Notes: generated by a model from the letters alone, not told the origin. Shown: positions 24,984 to 34,227, counted from the stretch's first letter. The stretch is 48,855 nt of DNA from JAYTQQ01 sp043784965 (GCA_043784965.1 JAYVXS010000080.1:1-48855), one strand, 5' to 3'. Translations and numbers: made by a program.

Positions 24984-25811
24984 ATGTCGCATTTAAACCT
25001 CAAAACGCAAGTTCGCCGAGCAAGGTTGAGTTGCCAACTTTTGGTTTTTTTAATGTTGGCCGTACCCAAAGTAATGGCAGCTAGCTTTGACAGAAACTAC
25101 GATCAGCACCCAGGTTATCTTTCTAGTGTAAAAAATGAAATCGATGATGAGGGCGTTGAAATCGCCTTTATCGGCAAACCTAGCGCGACTTCCATTCCAC
25201 TCAAAGAAAAGATTTTTAATTCTGAAATATCAAAAGAATTTAAGGATCGTTACGAAGATAAATTTGGCAGGACCGAGCCAGAGCGCGTTTATAATTCACC
25301 TAATAAACAAACCTATTACGATGATCTCTATACATTGCAAGGGACTCCAGCCCAGGTGGCTGACCAAAAGCGCGATTTCGGAAATTATATGATGGCAAGG
25401 TTAGTTGAATATCATACTGATAACTATTTGAAGAGTGATCCCGCGATGCGACCCGTTTACGAGGCTAAGGAACGTTTGAGCCAGGTAAAAGTGGAGGTTG
25501 ATCAAGTGAAATTTGATGCGAAATATTCGCTCGCGGCAAATTTAATTGATCTAAGAGCTAGGGCGCCGTGGTTTGACACTAAAATTACTCTTGGTACTAA
25601 TGAGAAACTAGTTTCAGTGACGCGAACGCAAAGTCCATCAATTGGATTCGAGGCGCGATACCTCGCTATTGACCAAAAAATAGCTGGAATCGTAACTAAA
25701 AGATTGAGCAAATCTTTGGTCACGAGCTTTACCGCTTCATCCTGCACCGGGGAGTCAACAAGCTCAGTGCGAGAAACTCTTTATTTATCAGGTTTGACAC
25801 TCTTATTTTAA
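24984..25811 (+). CDS. Exported protein of unknown function
   Basis: I start it at ATG 24984, with GGGAGAG 3-5 bases upstream; an ATG at 24957 lacks a site. The basic N-terminus and hydrophobic core (LSCQLLVFLMLAVPKVMAA) form a signal peptide of about 32 residues. The mature part is charged and helical in the middle (LKSDPAMRPVYEAKERLSQV), then strand-like, with a C-terminal FEARYLAIDQK and a final LSGLTLLF. The terminal Phe and alternating pattern hint at outer-membrane or periplasmic placement. I do not recognise a family. It stands alone, convergent with the aldo/keto reductase gene. Confidence 0.6.
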   Translation: MSHLNLKTQVRRARLSCQLLVFLMLAVPKVMAASFDRNYDQHPGYLSSVKNEIDDEGVEIAFIGKPSATSIPLKEKIFNSEISKEFKDRYEDKFGRTEPERVYNSPNKQTYYDDLYTLQGTPAQVADQKRDFGNYMMARLVEYHTDNYLKSDPAMRPVYEAKERLSQVKVEVDQVKFDAKYSLAANLIDLRARAPWFDTKITLGTNEKLVSVTRTQSPSIGFEARYLAIDQKIAGIVTKRLSKSLVTSFTASSCTGESTSSVRETLYLSGLTLLF

Positions 25812-25835
25812 CTCAGTAACAGACAGGCCGTTTGT

Positions 25836-26816
25836 TTACTTGTTTACCGTGCTCATATCTTGGTAACGATCGCCATGGGCGAATCCGCTCGGCAGCAACT
25901 CATCAATTTGTTGGAGCTCGCGCAGAGTCAACTCAATTTCAACCGAGGCGGCATTCTCTTCTAAGCGAGAAGTTGTTTTAGTTCCAGGGATCGGAACAAT
26001 GTCTTCACCTTGAGCCAGTACCCAGGCTAGTGCTAGCTGCGCAGGGGTCACCTCTTTCGCTTCGGCCAGTGCTTCAATGTGTTTTACGAGCAGTAAATTC
26101 TTTTCAAAATTTTCACCTTGAAAGCGGGGATGATTTCTTCTCGCGTCGTCTTCGGGCAAATCATTCGGCGATCGGTACTGACCAGTTAGAAAGCCTCTCC
26201 CTAGAGGGCTATAAGATACAAAGCCGATGTCGAGTTCACGGACAACATTCAATATTTCAGTCTCTACATCTCTAGTCCAAAGCGAATATTCTGTTTGTAA
26301 TACGGAGAGAGGAAAGGTTTTGTGCGCCTTTCGAATGGTCAATGGAGCCGCCTCGGATAGGCCTAAATATAAAACTTTACCCGCGTGTACAAGATCGCTC
26401 ATGGCACCGACGGTCTCTTCTATTGGCACACTAGTGTCGACACGATGCTGATAGTAGAGATCTATATGGTCGACCCGCAAACGCTTGAGTGATTCATCAC
26501 AGCACTTTCTAACATAGTCAGGGCGGCCGTTTAGGCCTTGAAACTTGCCATCTGGCGCTCTCATAACGCCAAATTTAGTCGCAATGACTAGGTTTTTTCT
26601 TTTTGTTCGAATGGCTTGGCCAATTAAAATTTCATTGGTGTGAGGCCCATATATATCTGAGGTATCCAGAAAATTGACTCCGAGCTCAAGGGCTCGATGA
26701 ATAGTTGCGATTGACTCTTTGTCGTCTCGACCCGAATAAAAATCAGACATCCCCATGCAGCCTAAGCCGATGCGAGATACCTTTAGACCTTGATTCCCAA
26801 GATGAATTTGCTTCAT
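25836..26816 (-). CDS. Aldo/keto reductase
   Basis: This is an NADPH-dependent reductase with a TIM barrel. The catalytic tetrad is visible: Asp51 and Tyr56 (NFLDTSDIYG), Lys81 (IATKFG) and His124 (YYQHRVD). The cofactor-binding C-terminal part reads VPIPGTKTTSRLEENAAS. The overall sequence resembles the subfamily that includes plant pyridoxal/auxin-induced and YajO-like reductases. The length of 326 aa is normal. The substrate cannot be told from sequence. It stands on its own between unrelated genes. Confidence 0.93.
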   Translation of the reverse strand: MKQIHLGNQGLKVSRIGLGCMGMSDFYSGRDDKESIATIHRALELGVNFLDTSDIYGPHTNEILIGQAIRTKRKNLVIATKFGVMRAPDGKFQGLNGRPDYVRKCCDESLKRLRVDHIDLYYQHRVDTSVPIEETVGAMSDLVHAGKVLYLGLSEAAPLTIRKAHKTFPLSVLQTEYSLWTRDVETEILNVVRELDIGFVSYSPLGRGFLTGQYRSPNDLPEDDARRNHPRFQGENFEKNLLLVKHIEALAEAKEVTPAQLALAWVLAQGEDIVPIPGTKTTSRLEENAASVEIELTLRELQQIDELLPSGFAHGDRYQDMSTVNK

Positions 26817-26839
26817 TTAGCTCCCTTTTTGACGGAGTA

Positions 26840-27349
26840 TTAGTGTGCTGGAGTTTTTGCAATAGTACGAGTGAAAATGTATTCTTGTTGGCTAGTTTGA
26901 TGTTCTGAATTAGCTAAAACAATTTTCAAACGGTTTGGCCCTTCCTTAAGTGCAATGAAGTCTGAGGTTTGTTTTTCATGATTTAGCTCAAAAATAGTGG
27001 CTTGATAAGAGTTGGTTTCGTTAACGATGCTAGATATTCTGTAGTCATCATCATTTGCACAGGCTTCGTAGTGGATACGTAATTGCCTTGCATCCCCGGC
27101 ATCAATTTGAAAAATTTTGCGCTTACAGTTGATTTTGAAGTTTAAAACTTCATCAGCAACTTCAAGAATTGCATGATTGCTTGAGGGTACATTACTGGCG
27201 CCTGCGGGCAGCCTTGATTTTTGAGCCATTGCCATGGCCTTTAAGACTGTCGAAGGTGGCCTTAGAAATAATTTGCTCTCAATGGCACCCAGAGCAATGA
27301 CCAACCCAAGCGTCCAGCCAATAATTTTCTTTTGCGTATACTCATTCAA
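26840..27349 (-). CDS. Hypothetical membrane-anchored protein
   Basis: The N-terminus MNEYTQKKIIGW is followed by one hydrophobic helix (TLGLVIALGAIESKLFL), then a soluble domain of about 130 residues with strand-like segments (HAILEVADEVLNFKINC, QLRIHYEACAN, DFIALKEGPNRLKIVL). Two Cys (in NCKRK and EACAN) could form a disulfide outside the cytoplasm. The pattern is compatible with a small beta-sandwich anchored to the inner membrane. I do not recognise a family. It lies 23 bp upstream of the aldo/keto reductase gene on the same strand. Confidence 0.55.
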   Translation of the reverse strand: MNEYTQKKIIGWTLGLVIALGAIESKLFLRPPSTVLKAMAMAQKSRLPAGASNVPSSNHAILEVADEVLNFKINCKRKIFQIDAGDARQLRIHYEACANDDDYRISSIVNETNSYQATIFELNHEKQTSDFIALKEGPNRLKIVLANSEHQTSQQEYIFTRTIAKTPAH

Positions 27350-27523
27350 GATTCAAGATCTCCAAAGCTTCTCTTTAAGCGGCCCTTGGAATATAAACGG
27401 CGCCGTGGAATTTGCTCCAATTGATCACTGTATTCCAATGGACGTCTAATGAGTCCGTTAAGGACCTTTCGGCTGTTTTGAATTGATGAGTGAGTCGAAA
27501 ATCAAGGCGGGGCCAGCGCCCAG

Positions 27524-28138
27524 CTATTTTTTAGACTTCGGTAAGATTTCTGCGGCCGATTTCGAAATATTTGCATTGATTGAGATGCTGCGGTTGGGGC
27601 CCTTCATTTTGTCTGAGGTACGAAGCTCAGAATCACGAATTTTTTCGACCAAAGTCTTAAAGTTTGCATTGGTAGAAACCTCGGGTCTAACTTCGCTCAA
27701 AAAATTGTCGAGAATTACAAGATAGGTTTCCTCAAACTTAACATTTATATTTTGCCCCTTTAGTCCGGTGCAGGCTTCGCTCACAATATCAGTGAGGGCC
27801 TGATCGAGAGAGTTCAAATCATTGAGCTCTTGTCGAAGCTTGTTAAATAATTTTGATCTGGCACCATCTTGGTCGGGACGGGATAGCACGATGCGCATTC
27901 CGTCGCGCAGAGCAGAAACCGCTTCTGGCTCGGCAAAAATTTCACCTTTTTCGTTAACTTCAACTTCTTGCTTGCCCTGTATGTCCTGGGCTTTCTTAAT
28001 TTTTTTACGAACTATTGCGCTATACTGCTCGGCATTTTTGAGCAGTAATTCAGCAGCGGTAATTTCAAGCCTGGCCTCTGCCCAGTGGCTAGTAAATAAA
28101 AACATAAGGGCTGCCAGAATTAATCTTTTTTGTCTCAT
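27524..28138 (-). CDS. Hypothetical exported protein
   Basis: A signal peptide (MRQKRLILAALMFLFTSHWAEA) leads to an all-helical, charged protein of about 180 residues: LLLKNAEQYSAIVRKKIKKA, then AVSALRDGMRIVLSRP and LFNKLRQELNDLNSLDQAL. A single Cys lies in SEACTG. The tail is Asn/Ser/Lys-rich. The protein is probably periplasmic. I see no family motif, and its neighbours do not suggest a pathway. Confidence 0.55.
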   Translation of the reverse strand: MRQKRLILAALMFLFTSHWAEARLEITAAELLLKNAEQYSAIVRKKIKKAQDIQGKQEVEVNEKGEIFAEPEAVSALRDGMRIVLSRPDQDGARSKLFNKLRQELNDLNSLDQALTDIVSEACTGLKGQNINVKFEETYLVILDNFLSEVRPEVSTNANFKTLVEKIRDSELRTSDKMKGPNRSISINANISKSAAEILPKSKK

Positions 28139-28341
28139 AGTAAAATACTAGCAACGAGCGATCGGAGGGGCAACAAAGACGAACGGAACTGGACTTTCCC
28201 ACCTCCTTTAATGCAAAACTTTCTTGCTCGGCCAAGATGCAACGGGTTAGACACGCTCTTTATTTGGCAGAGGACTAGTCGTATGGCAGTATCTTCTTCT
28301 GAAGTTATTAAGTATTAAATGTTTTGAACACGGAGGATGAC

Positions 28342-29121
28342 TTGAAAAAGTTTAGTATGTCTTTTGGATTTACATTGATCGCATTGGCCCTCTCTGCCTG
28401 CGCCCCGTCTGCTACGCAACTAAAAAAGGTAATGGAGGATAATCCCGACATTATGTTCAGCGTGATCGAGAAAAATCCAGATAAATTTATGAAAGTTGTT
28501 AATGAGGCAGCTCAAAAAGCTCGCCAAGTTGAAGAGCAAAGGGTTCAAGAAGATGAGTTGAAGGCACGTGAAGAAGAATACAAAAATCCGAAAAAGCCGG
28601 TGATTGGCGACAACCGCGCCATGAAAGGAAACAAAGCGGCGAAAGTCACAATCGTAGAGTATTCAGACTTTCAATGTCCTTACTGTACGCGTGGGCATGC
28701 GACAATGAAGAGGGTTTTGGAAGAGTACTCAGATAAGGTTAGAATTGTTTATAAACAGGCCCCTATCGTACGTATTCACCCGAATGCAATGATTGCGTCT
28801 CAATACTATGAGGCCATTGCAATTAAACAGCCCGATAAGGCGAACGTTTTTCATGATTATGTATTTGAACACCAGCAGGATCTAACAGAAAAAGGCGAAG
28901 CCTTTTTAAAAGCTGCAGTTAAGAAGTTGGGTCTTAAGGTAACTGATAAAGATGTACAAAGTGATGAAGTGAAAAAGCGCATCGAAGAAGACCAAAAAGA
29001 ATTTGAAAAATTTGGATTCAGCGGGACTCCAGGTTATTTAGTGAATGGAATTTCATTAAAGGGCGCTTATCCATTTGAAGAGTTTAAAAAGATTATTGAA
29101 CGCCAATTAAAGGGTTCGTAA
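28342..29121 (+). CDS. DsbA-family thioredoxin-fold lipoprotein
   Basis: I start it at TTG 28342, with GGAGG 5 bases upstream; the frame opens at 28324 but that start is less likely. The signal FGFTLIALALSAC has a lipobox, so the protein is probably attached to a membrane. A helical linker (about 45-85) is followed by a DsbA/DsbG-like fold: EYSDFQCPYCTRGH with the CPYC redox pair, YKQAPI, a helical insertion, and SGTPGYLVNG with the cis-Pro loop. It probably oxidises or isomerises disulfides in exported proteins. A rho-independent terminator follows. Confidence 0.88.
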   Translation: MKKFSMSFGFTLIALALSACAPSATQLKKVMEDNPDIMFSVIEKNPDKFMKVVNEAAQKARQVEEQRVQEDELKAREEEYKNPKKPVIGDNRAMKGNKAAKVTIVEYSDFQCPYCTRGHATMKRVLEEYSDKVRIVYKQAPIVRIHPNAMIASQYYEAIAIKQPDKANVFHDYVFEHQQDLTEKGEAFLKAAVKKLGLKVTDKDVQSDEVKKRIEEDQKEFEKFGFSGTPGYLVNGISLKGAYPFEEFKKIIERQLKGS

Positions 29122-29172
29122 ATCCAGGACTAACTAACGATATCGGTTTTTTCTAAAAAATAGATTTTATTT

Positions 29173-29198
29173 AAGGGGCCTTTTGGGTCCCTTTTTTT
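29173..29198 (+). terminator. Rho-independent terminator after the DsbA-like gene
   Basis: AAGGGGCC and GGGTCCC form a stem with a TTTT loop and one G-T pair, followed by seven T. It separates the thioredoxin-fold gene from lipA. Confidence 0.8.
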
Positions 29199-29263
29199 GT
29201 CTTCTGGACTACCAATACTTCTCTGGTGACGAAGCATGAAAAAGAGTCTAAGATCGCCATATT

Positions 29264-30286
29264 ATGGATAGCGAAACTAAAGTTACTGAATCAATTGGCG
29301 AGTCGATTACTGAGCCAAATACTGAGCCAAATACTAAGCCAAGTAATAGGCCAAATACTAAGCCCAATAATAGGCCAAATGCTAAGCCCAATTGGCTCAA
29401 AGTAAAGGCGCCTGCTGGAGAGAATTACCTGCGCATAAAAGATATGCTCGGCCAGCTTAAGCTTGCGACAGTTTGCCAAGAGGCACGTTGTCCAAATATT
29501 GCAGAATGTTGGGCTGGCGGTACGGCGACCTTCATGTTGATGGGTGAGGTCTGTACTCGTGGTTGCCGTTTTTGTAATGTTAAAACAGGCAACCCTAAGG
29601 GCAAAATTGACAACGAAGAACCCGAAAAAGTCGGCTATGCGATTGCCCAAATGGGCCTTGATTACGTGGTGATTACTTCGGTCAATCGCGATGACTTGCC
29701 AGATCAAGGGGCTGGTCATTTTGCTCGGACCATTCGCAGTATTCGTGAAAATGACAAGAAATTGATTGTAGAAATTCTGACTCCTGATTTTCGCGGAAAT
29801 GAAGAGTGTATAGAGCTGCTGATCCAAGCAGGCCCACATGTGTTTGCGCACAATATCGAAAGCGTTGAACGTTTGACACCAAGAGTGCGGGATCCACGTG
29901 CGACCTATCAACAGACTATGAATCTACTTTCATTTGTCAAAAAAATAGATTCAGGTAAATATACTAAATCTTCAATTATGCTGGGGCTCGGCGAAGAGCA
30001 CGCTGAAGTTTTGCAGACCTTGAAGGATTTGCGCGCAGTCGGTTGCGATATCGTTACTTTAGGACAATATTTACAGCCAACCAAGAAACATCTTAAGGTT
30101 GAGAACTATGTAACTCCAGAAGACTTTACCGAATGGCAAAAAATTGCCGAAGGGCTTGGCTTCTTATATGTGGCAAGTGGCCCCCTAGTTCGAAGTTCCT
30201 ATCGTGCAGGCGAATTTTTTATGAAGAGTATGATCGAGACTCAGAAACTCGAAAATAATTTTGCAGAAACTCAGATTTCAATTTAG
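29264..30286 (+). CDS. lipA: Lipoyl synthase with a repetitive N-terminal extension
   Basis: This radical SAM enzyme inserts two sulfurs into the octanoyl chain on E2 and other carrier proteins. The auxiliary cluster cysteines are Cys71, 76 and 82 (CQEARCPNIAEC), and the radical SAM cluster cysteines are Cys97, 101 and 104 (CTRGCRFC). The C-terminal RSSYRAGEF holds the Ser that ligates the auxiliary cluster. Residues 16-43 form a disordered extension of Pro/Asn/Thr/Lys tetrapeptides encoded by seven 12-bp repeats. It is first in a lipA-aceF-lpdA-lipB operon, with aceF following by 21 bp. Confidence 0.96.
   Translation: MDSETKVTESIGESITEPNTEPNTKPSNRPNTKPNNRPNAKPNWLKVKAPAGENYLRIKDMLGQLKLATVCQEARCPNIAECWAGGTATFMLMGEVCTRGCRFCNVKTGNPKGKIDNEEPEKVGYAIAQMGLDYVVITSVNRDDLPDQGAGHFARTIRSIRENDKKLIVEILTPDFRGNEECIELLIQAGPHVFAHNIESVERLTPRVRDPRATYQQTMNLLSFVKKIDSGKYTKSSIMLGLGEEHAEVLQTLKDLRAVGCDIVTLGQYLQPTKKHLKVENYVTPEDFTEWQKIAEGLGFLYVASGPLVRSSYRAGEFFMKSMIETQKLENNFAETQISI
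29309..29392. repeat. 12-bp tandem repeat inside lipA
   Basis: Seven units related to ACTGAGCCAAAT follow one another, each coding four residues of the type E/K/R-P-N-T. The period is a multiple of three, so changes in copy number would keep the frame. Confidence 0.9.
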
Positions 30287-30307
30287 GCATTTTAACTAGG
30301 AGAAAAT

Positions 30308-31630
30308 ATGGCACTTAAAGAAATTCAACTTCCAGAACTTGGTGAGGGAGTAGCCGAAGGTGAAATGATTAAATGGCTAGTTAAGATAGGAGATAAGGTC
30401 TCTGCGGATCAGGCCATTGCTGAAATTATGACTGACAAAGCCAGTGTAGAAGTTCCGACCCCTGTTGCGGGGATTGTAAGGGAATTTAAATTGAAAGAAG
30501 GCGATGTTGCAAAAGTTGGTGTGACAATGATTATTCTAGATTTGGATGGCGCAACAGCAGCCGGGTCTCCTACGCCGTCTTCGAAAACACCAGCAGCACC
30601 TGCTGCGGCAATAATGTCGGCAAAGCAGGCGCCGGAAAAAACTGCGCCTGCCATATCTGCGACACCGGCAGTCTCTCAAACAAATGGTGGCCATGGAGTC
30701 GACGTTTATCCGCCGGCCACACATTTTAATATCTTGGCAACACCAGCGACTCGAAGGTTAGCTCGAGAAATGGAAGTAGATTTAAATTCAATGCGTGGAA
30801 CAGGAATCGCAGGGCGAGTCACTCGTGAAGATGTCTTGAGTACAAAAGGCTCAGGAGCGACCTCAGCGGGCGCACCAATGATGATGCCCCAGACACCTCG
30901 ACTTGCCTACGTTAGCAATCAAGCTCAGCTTGAAGAGCGTCTACCACTCCGAGGGATCCGCAAGAAAATTGCAGAGAACTTGCAAATGGCAAAACACATT
31001 ATTCCTCATTTCACTTTAATGGATGAGGCAAATGTCACAGCACTTTTTAAAATGCGCGAAGAGCTAAAGGTGATTGCTGAAAAGCAAAATGTGCGGGTAA
31101 CTTATTTACCATTTGTAATGAAAGCGATGATTGCAACGATTCGTGAATATCCTCAATTCAATGCGAGCATAGATGATGCTGCAAGTGAGATTGTGTATAA
31201 AAAATATTTCAACCTTGGTTTTGCCGCAGACACTCCTAAGGGACTACTTGTGCCAGTCGTTAAAGAAGCAGACCACAAAAGCATTCTTCAACTCAGTCGA
31301 GAAATTCTTGAGCTTTCTAAGAAAGCCCGCGATGGTAAGCTGACACTTGAGGAAATGAAACATGCGACCATTACGATTACAAATATAGGCAGCATCGGTG
31401 GAACCTATGCTACGCCAATTATTAATCACCCAGAGGTGGCTATTTTAGGAATGTATAAAATCACTGAGAAGCCAATTGTAAAAGATGGCAAACTCGACGT
31501 GATTAAGGTGATGAATTTTACGATTACCGCTGATCACCGGTTAATTGACGGTGCGGTCGCGGCAAATTTTCTGAAGGCATTTATTCAACGAATTGAAAAT
31601 CCGGGCGCTCTTATGCTCGATATGATGTAG
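30308..31630 (+). CDS. aceF: Pyruvate dehydrogenase E2, dihydrolipoamide acetyltransferase
   Basis: This enzyme moves the acetyl group from lipoate to CoA and forms the core of the complex. There is one N-terminal lipoyl domain with lipoylated Lys44 in MTDKASVEV, an Ala/Pro-rich hinge (about 95-130) and a peripheral subunit-binding domain (ATPATRRLAREMEVDL, GIAGRVTREDV, about 140-175). After a second hinge comes the catalytic domain with DHRLIDG (409-415), whose His and Asp are catalytic. The length of 440 aa is normal for a single-lipoyl E2. It might instead serve branched-chain 2-oxoacids, but pairing with AceE elsewhere in the window favours pyruvate. Confidence 0.9.
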   Translation: MALKEIQLPELGEGVAEGEMIKWLVKIGDKVSADQAIAEIMTDKASVEVPTPVAGIVREFKLKEGDVAKVGVTMIILDLDGATAAGSPTPSSKTPAAPAAAIMSAKQAPEKTAPAISATPAVSQTNGGHGVDVYPPATHFNILATPATRRLAREMEVDLNSMRGTGIAGRVTREDVLSTKGSGATSAGAPMMMPQTPRLAYVSNQAQLEERLPLRGIRKKIAENLQMAKHIIPHFTLMDEANVTALFKMREELKVIAEKQNVRVTYLPFVMKAMIATIREYPQFNASIDDAASEIVYKKYFNLGFAADTPKGLLVPVVKEADHKSILQLSREILELSKKARDGKLTLEEMKHATITITNIGSIGGTYATPIINHPEVAILGMYKITEKPIVKDGKLDVIKVMNFTITADHRLIDGAVAANFLKAFIQRIENPGALMLDMM

Positions 31631-31640
31631 AGAGGTTTTT

Positions 31641-33098
31641 ATGGCGCAAAAATTTGATGTGACAGTTATTGGAGCAGGTCCTGGCGGTTACGTGGCCGCA
31701 ATTCGCGCGGCACAACTGGGTTTGAGTACTTGTATTATTGAAAGAGAATACTTGGGCGGAGTTTGCTTGAATGTAGGTTGTATTCCCTCAAAGGCGATGA
31801 TTGGAGCGGCGAACTTTCTACATCGAATTGAACAGGATGCTCCAGAAATGGGTATAACTATTAAAGGCGAAGTGAAAGTGGACATGAAGAAGCTAGTCGC
31901 CTGGAAGCAATCCGTTTGCGACCGTATGGCTGGCGGAGTGGAGCAGCTCCTTAAGGGAAATAGTGTTACCATTCTACGTGGTGAAGCGAGCTTCAAAACT
32001 TCAACTGAATTAAATGTGAAAACAGCTACGGCAACCGAGAGCATTCAAAGTAAGTATTTTATCTTGGCGAATGGTTCACGTCCCATTCAAATCCCAGGCT
32101 TTGATATAGATGAAAAAACAGTTTTGTCTTCAACAGGAGCTTTAGCATTAAGCGAATCACCAAAGCACGTCGTGGTAATTGGTGGCGGATATATTGGACT
32201 TGAAATTGGTTCGTTCATGGCCAAACTTGGCACGAAGGTCACGGTTGTTGAGGCAAACAAAGGACTGTTAGTTGGTCTTGCGGATCCAGACTGTGTGCAA
32301 GTTGTGGCGCGTAAACTTAAGAAGAACGGTATCGAAGTCATGTTTGAGGCTAAAGCTAAATCATATAAGAAAATTGGCGAGAGTGTTGAGCTGACTATCG
32401 AGCGTGGTGGCAAAGAAGAGAAAATAAAGGCAGACAAAATTTTACTGACAGTTGGACGCCGACCCAACTCAGACCAAATGAACATTAAACAAATTGGATT
32501 GCAGCTTGATGAGCGTGGATTTGTAAAAGTAAATGCTCAGAGAAAGACAAATTTCGCAAATATTTTTGCAATTGGTGACGTCGCTGGACAGCCAATGCTT
32601 GCTCACAAAGCAAGTCACGAGGGAGTTTTAGTTGCAGAAATTTGTGCCGGTCACAATAGAGCTTATGACGCAAAGACGGTTCCTGCAGTTATTTTTGTGG
32701 ATCCTGAAATTGCTTCAGCCGGAATGACCGAAGACGAATGTAAAGCAAAGGGCTATAGTGATTTGAAAATAGGTAAATTTCCATTTGCAGCAAATGGCAA
32801 GGCCGTTTCAATGATAGAAACTGAAGGCTTTGTCAAAATCATTGCTGATAGTAAAACCCACATTGTACTTGGCGTACATATAGTTGGGCCCGAGGCGAGC
32901 AATTTGATTTCGGAAGCTGCACTGGCCATTGAAATGGGTGCGCGGCTTGAAGATCTTGCGTTGACGATTCATCCGCATCCAACTCTGGGTGAAACAATGA
33001 TGGAAGCCGCTGAAGCAAGTCTTGGTCATGCCATTCACATTATCCAAAAACCCTTGGGTCTTAAAAAAGACGCGGTGAATGCTCGGGCACAGGTTTAA
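31641..33098 (+). CDS. lpdA: Dihydrolipoamide dehydrogenase (E3)
   Basis: This FAD enzyme reoxidises the dihydrolipoyl arm with NAD. FAD-binding GAGPGGYVAA (11-20), redox-active Cys42 and Cys47 (CLNVGCIPSKA), NAD-binding GGGYIGLEIG, FAIGDVAG and the C-terminal His-Glu pair in HPHPTLGE are all present. At 485 aa it has the usual length. It follows aceF by 10 bp and has AGAGG 6 bases before its ATG. The lipB frame begins within or just after its end. Confidence 0.96.
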   Translation: MAQKFDVTVIGAGPGGYVAAIRAAQLGLSTCIIEREYLGGVCLNVGCIPSKAMIGAANFLHRIEQDAPEMGITIKGEVKVDMKKLVAWKQSVCDRMAGGVEQLLKGNSVTILRGEASFKTSTELNVKTATATESIQSKYFILANGSRPIQIPGFDIDEKTVLSSTGALALSESPKHVVVIGGGYIGLEIGSFMAKLGTKVTVVEANKGLLVGLADPDCVQVVARKLKKNGIEVMFEAKAKSYKKIGESVELTIERGGKEEKIKADKILLTVGRRPNSDQMNIKQIGLQLDERGFVKVNAQRKTNFANIFAIGDVAGQPMLAHKASHEGVLVAEICAGHNRAYDAKTVPAVIFVDPEIASAGMTEDECKAKGYSDLKIGKFPFAANGKAVSMIETEGFVKIIADSKTHIVLGVHIVGPEASNLISEAALAIEMGARLEDLALTIHPHPTLGETMMEAAEASLGHAIHIIQKPLGLKKDAVNARAQV

Positions 33099-33141
33099 TT
33101 TTTTTGTGGAAAGCACCATTTCTCTAACCAGCACAGAGAGC

Positions 33142-33771
33142 ATGCTGGCATTTCAAAACTGGGGACTAATTGAATATCAGGAGTCCCTGATTAGGCAGGT
33201 CGAACTTGTTGGACTCGTTAGTCACGAACTGGCCCGTGAAACTTTAGTATTTTGTTCGCATCCGCCAATAGTGACTTTGGGTCGTGGTACTTTGCCTGGT
33301 GATTTATTCTCTTGGCAGGGGGAGGTTGTTGAAATTAGTCGTGGCGGTCGTGCCACCTATCATGGACCAAGCCAACTCATTGCATATCCCATTATCGATT
33401 TGAATTTGCGAGGTCGAGATCTTCATAAATTTTTTAGAAAAATTGAATTGGCTATCATAGCAACTTTAAGTGATTTTGGAATTCAGGCCTGTGGTCGAAG
33501 TTTACAAAAATTGGGAGATCTTGAAATTGAAGCCACCGGAGTGTGGGTGGGCTCAAGAAAAATTGCTTCCATAGGTATTGCAGTTCGCAAATGGATTAGC
33601 TTTCACGGTCTGGCGCTCAATGTCGACCATGACGCTGCGGCTTTTCAAGGATTGAAGCCTTGCGGCTTCACTTCAGAAACTATGATTTCTATGCAAGAAG
33701 TTTTGGGTTATCCAATCGATCGCAAAGAAATCGAAATGAGCTTATTCAAAAATTTTTTAAAGAATATTTGA
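33142..33771 (+). CDS. lipB: Octanoyl-ACP:protein octanoyltransferase
   Basis: LipB moves the octanoyl group from acyl carrier protein to the lipoyl domain lysine, the step before LipA. Motifs are SRGGRATYHGPSQLIAYP, GVWVGSRKIASIGIAV with the catalytic Lys, and LKPCGF with the catalytic Cys. Within the first motif the usual Gly-Gln is Ser-Gln. The start is uncertain: ATG 33142 (MLAFQNWG) gives 209 aa, the family size, while GTG 33106 or ATG 33079 would add residues and the latter would overlap lpdA by 20 bases. No start has a strong ribosome-binding site. It is the last gene of the operon. Confidence 0.88.
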   Translation: MLAFQNWGLIEYQESLIRQVELVGLVSHELARETLVFCSHPPIVTLGRGTLPGDLFSWQGEVVEISRGGRATYHGPSQLIAYPIIDLNLRGRDLHKFFRKIELAIIATLSDFGIQACGRSLQKLGDLEIEATGVWVGSRKIASIGIAVRKWISFHGLALNVDHDAAAFQGLKPCGFTSETMISMQEVLGYPIDRKEIEMSLFKNFLKNI

Positions 33772-33819
33772 ACTCCAATTTTGCCACTTGGAACTGACGT
33801 TCTCCGGGGCCCTTTCGAA

Positions 33820-34227
33820 CTATTTTTTCTCAATTGAGAAAGCCACTTTTTTCACGCCAGCGGATTTAATAACGTCGATAATTTCCGTTAGCTTTTCAAG
33901 TGTCACGGCTTTATCGGCGGCGAGTATGGCTGCCGTGTCCGGCTTGTTCTTTATTACTTGTGAAATAAAGGAGGTCACTTGCTCTAGTGTTGTTGCCTTG
34001 CCATTGAAGGCAATCGAGCCGTCGCGTCCGATGGTAATATTTAAGGGAGTCGTAGGAGTAGTTGCACCACTTGCGGCCTTCGGCAGATTAATATCAATAC
34101 TTGGCTTGAGAACTAAAGGTGCCGTGACCATAAAAATAATGAGGACCACAAGAATTACGTCAACCAAAGGGACAACATTTATTGCTGAAATGGGCTCATC
34201 ATCACCGCCACCAAGAGCGCCTGCCAT
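33820..34227 (-). CDS. exbD: ExbD/TolR-family proton-channel subunit
   Basis: This inner-membrane protein of 135 aa works with ExbB to energise TonB or TolA. After a short tail (ISAINVVPLVD) it has a single helix VILVVLIIFMVTAPLVL, whose preceding Asp in PLVDVILV is the essential proton-carrying residue. The periplasmic domain contains INLPKAASG and ends in VKKVAFSIEKK. It follows exbB by 2 bp. The TonB-like protein at 13262-14218 is its likely partner. TolR cannot be excluded, but no tolA, tolB or pal is nearby. Confidence 0.9.
   Translation of the reverse strand: MAGALGGGDDEPISAINVVPLVDVILVVLIIFMVTAPLVLKPSIDINLPKAASGATTPTTPLNITIGRDGSIAFNGKATTLEQVTSFISQVIKNKPDTAAILAADKAVTLEKLTEIIDVIKSAGVKKVAFSIEKK

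Noticed and set aside
24833..25069. Minus-strand frame of 78 codons before the exported protein gene
   Set aside because: It overlaps the signal peptide of the plus-strand gene and has no ribosome-binding site or recognisable content.
28130..28318. Plus-strand frame of 62 codons
   Set aside because: It has no ribosome-binding site and no family features, and overlaps the start of the minus-strand gene at 27524-28138.
31688..32485. Two minus-strand frames of 118 and 132 codons
   Set aside because: They are antisense to lpdA, which is well supported along its whole length.
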